Assembly: GCA_014529385.2 (NCBI GenBank)
Contig: CM043969.1
Location: 11,261,001-11,325,000, forward strand
Length of the DNA stretch: 64,000 nucleotides
Reading direction: 5' to 3'
Source: Adiantum capillus-veneris
Lineage: Eukaryota; Streptophyta; Polypodiopsida; Polypodiales; Pteridaceae
Below, one piece after another: positions 57,022-64,000 of the stretch (the stretch's first letter is position 1; every line of letters begins with the position of its first letter). The notes beneath the pieces are model-generated. The model had not been told where the DNA came from and ran no database searches. It saw only the letters and a list, made by a program, of their open reading frames with translations. The translations under genes were made by a program, and so were the position numbers.

Positions 57022-59700
57022 TTAAATTTCCACCCAACGCCTGCCATCACACCGCCTTGTCTCCAGCCAGTGTCGGAATCGATATTTTGCACTTGAAGCA
57101 TGATATGATTGTGATCGCCTCAAGCTAACTGCTTTTTCTATTCTACATTTCAAACATCTTTCTTCTCTTGTCTTCTTTCTCTCTCTCCCTGCTAAAACTC
57201 TGTAGAACCAACTGAATAGCTCGTGAAGGGCATTGCTCTTTTTTCTTCCACCTCCATGTCGTGTATTTTTAAAATACACTCCTATTCCTTGATAGTGTGA
57301 GCGCTCCATTCCTTGGCTGCTCCAAATGCCTAATGAACCATAAGTGTCAAGAAAAAATGCACCATGTGAAAAAATAATGTGCTGAAAAAAAACAAACTTT
57401 AGTTTCACATACAGATGTATTTCGATTGAAAATATCAAATGTTCAACACACCATGTAATGTGTTATGTGTGTCTCCCCCCAAAAATCCACCATTTGTGCT
57501 GTAAAACTATTGATTACAAACTTTAGGGTGGATACCTCATCATCGGTTACCTTTACCTTTTCAAGAAGGCGAAAAATATCATTAGTAGACTGCCACACAC
57601 GAGCACGCTTAATTCCTAGGGCTGCTTCATTACCTTTGTAGATGGTAATGTCACACACCTTTTTCCACAACTGAAACTCATTGGGACTTTGGGAGTTTGA
57701 ATAGTTTGAAAGCAAATGTCTAGCTTTACTACCACCCATACATACTTTATTATGGTGATCTTGTGTACTTCCAGACACCTTCTTGTCCTTTGATAGCTCA
57801 ACTGCACCCCCATGTAGACCAACACTCGATAGAATAGATTCGAGTTCTCGTATACACTCTTCTCTTCTTTCTGCAGGCTCCATATTCCAAGCGTAATTAA
57901 TATGGAGCATAAGCAACTTGTCAAGAATTCATAGACGGGCATAAAGGGTGCACACATGCACATTTATCAGTGGTATTGGAAGAATAGGATCCCAATTTGG
58001 ATCATCCATGTTTTGATTAGGGGGTACTTGCTGGTCACAACTGAGGATACCTTGAAACCATTATTGTAGTGCTTTACCCATTGCTTGGGTAGTGGGTACA
58101 CCTTTTGCAGAATTGACTATAACTTTGCCTCCCTTACCCTTACCACATTTTGACTTGCTGGCCTTTGTATCCTTGCCCTCAGCTCCCATTGAGACTTTAC
58201 TGTGGAAGTGATAAATGCATGGAAAGAGGGTCATTGCACCTTGCTTGCACCCTAACATACACTTGAGTGTTTTCAAGTCTCCTGCCAAATGCCACTCAAC
58301 TTGGAGCGTTTCAAGACCTGAAACATGCAATCTCTATCCTTCTTGCTGTTGTCGAATGACATCAATGATTGCGGTGTGATTGAAATACCATTTCAGAGTC
58401 TCATGTGTCTCATGTGGGAGATGAAAAGCTGCCAGCCACCAAGTATTTTTCTCTAACTGAACACCTAAACAAGTGTTTCCCTTCTCATTGACATTTAGCT
58501 CCACATTGACACCCACCAAGGCCCTGCTCATCAACGTAACACTTACCCTTTCAAGACGTTGACCTTTAACAACTTGGCACTCATCAAGCTTCATAACAAA
58601 TATCACTTTCCCATCACACTCTTCTTGTGAACCCATAAAATCTTATCATTGACTCTTGGAGCTTCAACAAGTCAACATACACATTGTTGAACTCATTGTA
58701 GCGGAAGAATTTGTTGTCTTCTAATGGCATGTCATCCTCCACATACAAAAATCTGCCTGACAAGCTTGCAACATCATTATTGGCGCACTTTTTTGCAACA
58801 CTAACACTGTAAGGTGTTGGCAAAAACCAAAACAAACCTTTTGTCCGATGACCGAGTGTGACACTTCTATACAAAGCTTCATAGGCCTTGAAACTTATTC
58901 CTGCGTTGTCACACACCTCCATCATCTCTTGAGGCGACACAATGCTATTTAGCTCACTGAAATGCTTATGTCGCAAAACATTAGCAATGTCAGCATTGGA
59001 TGGATCATCTAGTAGCTCAACCAACTCCTTTGGCTTGATGATATGCTGCAGCAGAGCACGTCCGGTTGTTTGAGCATCGGGATCGATTCCCATCATCATT
59101 CGAGCCAAGTTTCTGCATATTGAATTACCGTTACACCAACGTGCAGAACATGTAGGAAATCAGAATCTTGCATCAGTATTCTTATCGAGTTTGATGGACA
59201 CGTTTCTTTCGAGCTCCACCACTTGAGGATATCAAGGACAACGCTTGTCTCTTGCGCTGACGAATGTGGTAGCCGAGGGGAATGTGTGTGAGATGATCGA
59301 TTTGCCGACACATATTCCGTGAAGTGTGTTGTAGTCGAACCTAATTGTCTAGTCGATGCTCCTTCTCTTTTTTTTGTTGATGTACTTTTTCATCAAGATT
59401 CGCCATCTCATTGTTCATTTGGTTCATCTTCTGTTGGCTTCCTCTCTAACTTGCTGTAGATCTTTTGCAAACTTATCTTGCAGTGATGAATAGGCAGTCA
59501 AGAGATGTTTACTTGCTTCCCTTTCATTGACAAAAAGTTGAATACAATCTCCAGTAGTAGCCAAACAGTCCGTCTCTTCCATCTCCAATAAAATGCAGAA
59601 GCTCAGTGACATTACGAAAGGGTAGTGGTGCATTAATCGTTGGATCACCTTGGTAAATGTGGCCATCAACCCATAAGTTGATTGCCTTGCACCCAATGCT
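57022..59700 (-). pseudogene. Degenerate coding region of an unplaced, transposase-like family
   Basis: Consecutive minus-strand frames look like pieces of one protein of roughly 800-900 residues. From N to C: 59696-59424 (helical, Gln/Arg-rich), 59311-59096, 59108-58614 (MMEVCDNAGISFKAYEALYR..LGHRTKGLFWFLPTPY), then 58636-57443, one frame with a few stops, containing VIFVMKLDECQVVKGQRLERV, VEWHLAGDLKTLKCMLG with FPCIYHFHSK, and NKVCMGGSKARHLLSNY. After a shift, 57438-57022 gives SQGMERSHYQGIGVYFKNTRHGGG. The K-L-D, G-D-L-K...P-C and Q-G-M-E segments resemble the spacing of acidic motifs in RNase H-fold transposases of uncharacterised eukaryotic elements; that is my impression, not a search result. 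Stops, shifts and lack of introns make it a pseudogene. Element ends not found. Confidence 0.5.
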
Positions 59701-60097
59701 TCTGCAGCATTGGGATTTAATGTGCCAAGTCGGACAGTAGCGTACTCCTGCTCAAAATCAATGTTTAATTGATATCATTTTGGCCTATTAGTAATGTCTT
59801 GCAGTGGAGGATGATTGAATGACATGTTTATTAGCTAATCAAGCAAAATAGATAGAGAATGTGTAATAGTGACTGCTGCAAGCAGGGAAAGCTGGCTATG
59901 GAGGGAAAAAGTGTAAGGTACTCAGAGATATTAGAAAAGGATTATGTTGTGGAGGGAAGAAAGAAAGGGAGTGTAGCTCAATCCCCTATGGATTCAAAAT
60001 GTTGATCTGAGCGTTTTAGAGAGAGAAATGCAGCTAGCTGCACACAGAGGTAATGGAGTTCTCCATTGCTCTCACTTGAAGCTAGAGTGAGAGAAGC

Positions 60098-60099
<2 letters not shown>

Positions 60100-60170
<71 letters not shown>

Positions 60171-60194
60171 TGGGAGAGAGAGAGAGAGAGAGAA
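60100..60194. repeat. (GA)n microsatellite, slightly interrupted
   Basis: About 45 GA units with a GGGAGTGGG interruption near 60167-60174. It lies just upstream of the transposase-like pseudogene on its strand. Confidence 0.93.
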
Positions 60195-60600
60195 AACATA
60201 AAGGAACAGAGTGGGAGAGAGAGTAGATTTGCAACCTTGGAGGATCTGCACTTTCTGTTAGAATGTCCTCTTGATGATTGGGAGGTGGAAGTGATGAGAG
60301 AAAAGGGGGGGAAAGAGAAAGAGTTGGCTCACATTTTAGAGAGAGAGTGCAATAAGAGAATATGCAAAATCTGCTTTTCTGGCAGGGGGGAGCTGAAAAG
60401 TGCTTCCTTTAATGAGAACTAAGTGAGAGAGAGTGTTTTATATGTTAGAGAGAGATGGGGAAAGGACTTTTAAAATTCAATTACCCATCTCTCTTTTGTG
60501 TAAAAATAGCCTATTTTCAAAATACAAAATATACAAATGGTATTTTTAAAAATCTCAGCATAGACCTTTTTGCCCTCTCTTTTAGGCTTGGTCAAACTTG
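60195..60600. other. Stretch without recognised gene
   Basis: Purine-rich to about 60460, then AT-rich. A 61-codon plus-strand frame at 60237-60422 shows no clear domain. The 3' end of LINE 3 probably lies near 60600 or slightly before. Confidence 0.4.
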
Positions 60601-60609
60601 GCTTAAGCT

Positions 60610-60828
60610 TTAACATTTCCTTAAACTGCCAAATAAAGAGGCCCTCCTATACCCCATTCCCTTCCTAATGATCCACAACCACCAATGCCTTACATTTTTA
60701 CAATTCCAAAACGTATGTTTAATAGTTTCCATAGCCTTACACCTTGGACATTTCCCATCAGCAATACATTTTTTTGACATTAGTTCTCCACAGGGAAGGG
60801 AACTTGTAAGCAGTCTCCATAAAAACAC
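60610..60828 (-). pseudogene. LINE 3 C-terminal zinc-binding region
   Basis: The minus frame reads MFLWRLLTSSLPCGELM, CPRCKAMETIKHTFWNC and HWWLWI. This is the F-x-W-R-x-L ... C-x-x-C ... E-T-x-x-H-x-F-x-x-C pattern of the reverse-transcriptase-associated zinc-binding domain of plant LINEs. All four putative metal ligands (C, C, H, C) are present. The interval to the RT (60830-61810) is degenerate. Confidence 0.85.
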
Positions 60829-61811
60829 TTTGTGCTTGTTTGAGCAAGGGAGACTCCATAAAGTAGCCAGTCTCTGTATCCACCAGTCTTATGATCTGTT
60901 AAATCTCTAATATCTCTTACATTTGATAAATATGTCCACAGCTGGAATAAGCAAACTGTAAAATTGAGTTGTAGAAGACTGCCACCAATCGCCTGCACTC
61001 CTTGGGAGGTGTCAGTCTGTGAATCTCTCCCATAGGTTCTCTGTAATGGGAACTTGCAACCTGAAAGTCTGAATACAAAAATCTGTCCAACTTGTTCTGA
61101 AGCCATTAAATAGTTTGAACTATCTCCTGGCTGCAAAAAAGGGAACAAACAATCCCTGAGAGTCCAACATTTGTTCAATGCATGTGATAACTTTTCTAAA
61201 CATCCTAATGGCTGGTTTTCTAATAATCAAAGTAGGAGGATTTTTAAAGAAAAACTCCAAAAGACATTCTCTTTGCCACGAGAGTTCCCTGTATATTTAA
61301 GTCAAACCTATCACATCAAGTTAGAGCATGTATGTATCCAGGAGGTGATCATCTATTAAGCAGTGAGACATTCTTTCTTTAGAGGAGCATGTGAGAACAA
61401 TTTATGCCATTTAGACATATTCCACACCCATGAAAGTACACAGCTGACAAAGATATAATTTCCCACATACATCTAGACCAAATAGTATCTCTTTTGAACA
61501 TATGTTTCACCATAGTAGCTCATCTAGCATGAGCATGTGCCTGCAAGTTTAGGACTCCCAAGCCCCCATGGTTCTTAGGACAAACAACAAAGTCCCATTT
61601 GATAAAAAGCACAAGTTTTCCCTTTATTCCCCCAAAGAAATTTTGTCAGCAGAGTTTGTATCTAGCCTAGATGAGTCTTTTTCCAGTCCAAAAATGGGAA
61701 GTAATACAACAGATAGGGAGCCAGAATAGCCTGTTTAATTCTAAGCATGACATGCAAAGGTCTCTCATCACAATACCATGCAACAATCTTAGTTTTGACT
61801 CTAGATAATAC

Positions 61812-62585
61812 TCACTGAACCAGCTGGTTGTTGGATGTATGCACCCCTATAGGGTACCCCAAATACTTGACAATATGACCTTTGTGAACTCTTTTCCCAT
61901 CCCAAATGAGATTCTCAAATTGATCAGCATTTATATCAATAAGTACAGATTTTTGCAAGTTCAAATTTATACTAGCAGCCATAGAAAACAGAGCGAGGTA
62001 AGGCATGCATTTAGTCAAGTTTAGATTTGTAGCTTGTAAAAAGATCACAATGTCATCCGCAAAACCAAGAGCCAGCAATTGTTCTTTGGTCAATTTTAGA
62101 CCATTAATTCTCCCCAAAGCTTCTCCTTGAAGCTGCTTATTTCTCCAGAAAGCAAAAAAATAGATGAGTACTAACATTAAAAAAAAAAGGGGACTTAAGG
62201 GGGCACCCTTGCCTCACTGATCTCTGAATATGAACAGGTTCTGAAAGTCGACCATTCACTATGATCCTTGAAATAGCATTTCGACCCAGCAAGAAGATGC
62301 AGGCACTCATTTTGGCCCCAAAACCCAATTTTGCATATTGGAATGAATAAAGTCTCAAGCTACAGTGTCAAAGACTTTGGCATAGTCCCAGCTGTAACAA
62401 TATTGTATTTTGGTTAGTTTTAACAACATATTTGGTCCCCAATTGCACATCCATAATGTTGTCCATGATAGATCTGCCTCCAATAAACCCAGTCTAATTC
62501 ATATGAATATGTTTCCTTAACAAAGGAGACAGTCTTATGGCCACGGACTTAGCCGGAACCTTATACAGCAGACCCATCATGGTTA
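61812..62585 (-). pseudogene. LINE 3 reverse transcriptase
   Basis: From 62585 the minus strand gives LLYKVPAKSVAIRLSPLL and then TGFIGGRSIMDNI, the block before motif A. Motif A itself is disrupted. At 62358-62137: KMSACIFLLGRNAISRIIVNG and RQGCPLKSP (motif B, nearly perfect). At 62177-61812: LLALGFADDIVIF (motif C, FADD kept) followed by KYLGYPIG. Frames are broken between these parts by stops and shifts, so the copy is inactive. Confidence 0.85.
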
Positions 62586-62615
62586 TGTGAAGTCGCGGAG
62601 CAGAGCGTGGATCAA

Positions 62616-62659
<44 letters not shown>

Positions 62660-62829
62660 TACACAGAGAGATTACACAGTATGCAGAGAATTCGTTTGAA
62701 GGGTTATCTCCCAAAACCTTATTATCCACAAAAGTATAAGTGAGTATATACAAAGAGTTAGTGATAAGTGAGTTAGGTAGGCGGCCGACCATATCCATAT
62801 AAGAGGCCACTTGGGCTTTAATCCCAACA
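62586..62829 (-). repeat. 3' LTR of copia element G (minus strand)
   Basis: On the minus strand a GTGGGAGG-type polypurine tract precedes TGTTGGGATTAAAGCCC, and the LTR ends near CGACTTCACA at 62586. It contains a (CA)n tract at 62618-62657. LINE 3 resumes at its outer end. The outer border may be off by two bases. Confidence 0.75.
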
Positions 62830-63079
62830 ACCTCCCACTTAAAGTCCAATGTGGCACTTTAAGTAACTGTAAATCTATGAACATAAATGTACAAAGATTT
62901 ACATGGCTGCCATCTATCCAATGCCCAATAACTCACGACAATGTACAAAGCCCTCTCCTGGAAGTCCCTTTGTGAGTAGATCAGTAGGATTGTCCTTGGT
63001 GTGGATCTTCAGCAATTGTATCTGCTTGTCTTCAAGTACTTCCCTAATGAAGTGATATTTCACATCAATATGCTTAGTC
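62830..63079 (-). pseudogene. C-terminus of copia pol of element G
   Basis: The minus strand reads HIDVKYHFIREVLEDKQIQL and HTKDNPTDLLTKGLPG, the conserved end of copia RNase H with the N-P-A-D-x-x-T-K motif, followed by GEGFVHCRELLG. The gene is cut at 63079 by the LTR of element H, so the rest of G lies beyond H, outside the window. Confidence 0.85.
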
Positions 63080-63163
63080 TGTTAGGAAATAAGACGTAGC
63101 TAAATAGATAATTGAGTAGATTACTTAATGGAGAGAGACAGATTTATATACACGAGATTATAG

Positions 63164-63200
<37 letters not shown>

Positions 63201-63861
63201 CACGATATACGTGGTTCACGCAATGTGGGCTACGTCCACGGGAAAGCAACCACTCAATGGCTTTAGTAATTCAAAACAAGAAGTAGTTTACAAAGGGATT
63301 ATACCCTTAATGGAGCTCCCGCCTTGCTTCACTCTCACCACCTCACACTCACCTTGTTGCATCAACTTCACACTATGAAATGTGTGTAGAAATGGCCTCC
63401 TTTTATAGGCCAAAAGGGCTGCCCTCTCTTATGAGAGACAGCCATGTGTAGCCGCCCTTGTGCGAATAAGTCCAAATCGAACCCTCCAATCCGCCCATGT
63501 GTGGCCACCCTTGAGAAGACAAGTCCGCTTTTGAATTCGGCCACCAGCCATTGAATTCGGCCACCGGCCACCGGCCACCGGCCATCGGCCATTGACTACC
63601 GGCCACCGGCCAACCGACCGGTTGTTTTCCGACCACTTTCCGGCCGCCGTCCGGCCATAATATTCCGGCGAAAAAAAAAGTCTCGGGGGCCTCCGCCGCC
63701 GAGGCCTCTAAATTTGCCCGTGATTCTTGTTCGTGAAAATTTTGGTTTCCGGTGAGTGATTTTCCTTCACGCACGATGGCTTCTCCTCATAATGGGGGCC
63801 TTACAAATGTGCGCTGTTACCACAGAAAATTACAAGGGTAAATCAGGTTCCATACTTAACA
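63080..63861 (-). repeat. 3' LTR of copia element H, inserted in G
   Basis: 782 bp; on the minus strand it begins TGTTAAGTATGGAACC after a CAAGTGGGACAT polypurine-like tract and ends CTTATTTCCTAACA. It contains a (GA)n run at 63169-63196 and a GGCCACC/CCGGCCA-rich repeat at 63535-63655. TAGTC at 63075-63079 is the candidate target-site duplication; its partner lies outside. Confidence 0.82.
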
Positions 63862-64000
63862 ATGTCCCACTTGGAGACTGATCTCCAAACCAAACTTGTG
63901 ACTGCTTTCCATTCTGGCTTCTTATCCTTGAATGCCGATTGAAGATGAGCAAAAGCTCAACTTCTCCTTGTTGACCACCTTTGTAAACATGTCTGCAGGA
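63862..64000 (-). pseudogene. C-terminus of copia pol of element H (runs out of the window)
   Basis: The minus strand reads DMFTKVV followed by KLSFCSSSIG, the end of a copia polyprotein (A-D-x-x-T-K...). It sits right upstream of the polypurine-like tract and LTR, as expected. A small frame change may be present near 63940; the remainder is not visible. Confidence 0.75.

Larger units (their letters stand above)
60601..62587 (-). mobile_element. LINE 3, minus strand, truncated by copia G
   Basis: The minus strand contains reverse-transcriptase blocks and a C-terminal zinc-binding region. The 5' part is separated at about 62587 by a copia LTR. No A-tail is obvious at the 3' end. It is distinct from LINE 1 and LINE 2 in sequence. 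Confidence 0.8.

Noticed and set aside
60237-60422. Small plus-strand gene of 61 codons
   Set aside because: It is short, lies in purine-rich sequence next to a (GA)n tract, and shows no domain; a Cys pair alone is not enough.
56915-60605. Possible terminal inverted repeats around the transposase-like pseudogene (GACCAAACTTGACCC versus GGTCAAACTTGGC)
   Set aside because: The match is short, imperfect and not in a convincing inverted arrangement with a target-site duplication.

Overview
This window looks like nuclear DNA of a land plant and is almost entirely nested, decayed transposable elements. The plant signals are primer-binding sites matching the 3' end of initiator tRNA-Met (TGGTATCAGAGC) next to Ty3- and Ty1-type LTRs, plant-type LINEs with a DUF4283-like ORF1, a CACTA element with a TNP2-type transposase, a TRIM-like element, and very long (GA)n/(CT)n tracts. 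I found no convincing host gene, tRNA, rRNA, CRISPR array or prokaryotic operon. A repeat-rich non-angiosperm such as a fern or gymnosperm is my guess; it is not demonstrated.

Layout. 1-4665: copy A1 of a non-autonomous Ty3-like LTR element (family A) with gag, a retropepsin-like domain and a long His/Asp-rich ORF of unknown function, but no reverse transcriptase, RNase H or integrase. About 4960-19127: one LINE cut into pieces by later insertions, namely a solo family A LTR (6312-7455, 5-bp duplication AAAAC), a family B LTR element (9632-16079, duplication GCTCG) that itself received a second family A element (A2, 10106-14651), and a solo LTR C (16209 to about 17964, duplication AGCCT). About 19130-22262: broken Ty1/copia element. 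22267-24535: minus-strand family A LTR fragment and a minus-strand Ty3-like gag with its LTR (family D). 25586-27994: TRIM-like array with three LTRs.

29567-33330: second LINE (minus). 35056-36339: tandem array with a unit of about 0.53 kb. 39184-39558: putative LTR of an unrecognised minus element. 40815 to about 42530: CACTA transposase relic. 45437-51650: copia element reduced to gag plus 3' LTR (F), interrupted by a minus-strand copia element (E). About 54700-56360: copia integrase/RT relic. About 57030-59700 (minus): degenerate coding region of an unplaced, probably transposase-like family. 60600-62587 (minus): third LINE, carrying copia G, which carries copia H to the window edge.

The most unusual items are the conserved accessory ORF of family A, the unplaced transposase-like pseudogene at 57-59.7 kb, a core-promoter module shared by family A and TRIM LTRs, a repeated GCGTTTT motif in the transcribed part of family A LTRs, and the clear order of nested insertions. 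The genes do not form a cellular pathway. Their relationships are those of parasites: elements without polymerase that must borrow enzymes, and older elements serving as landing sites for younger ones. All calls come from reading the sequence; no database search was run.
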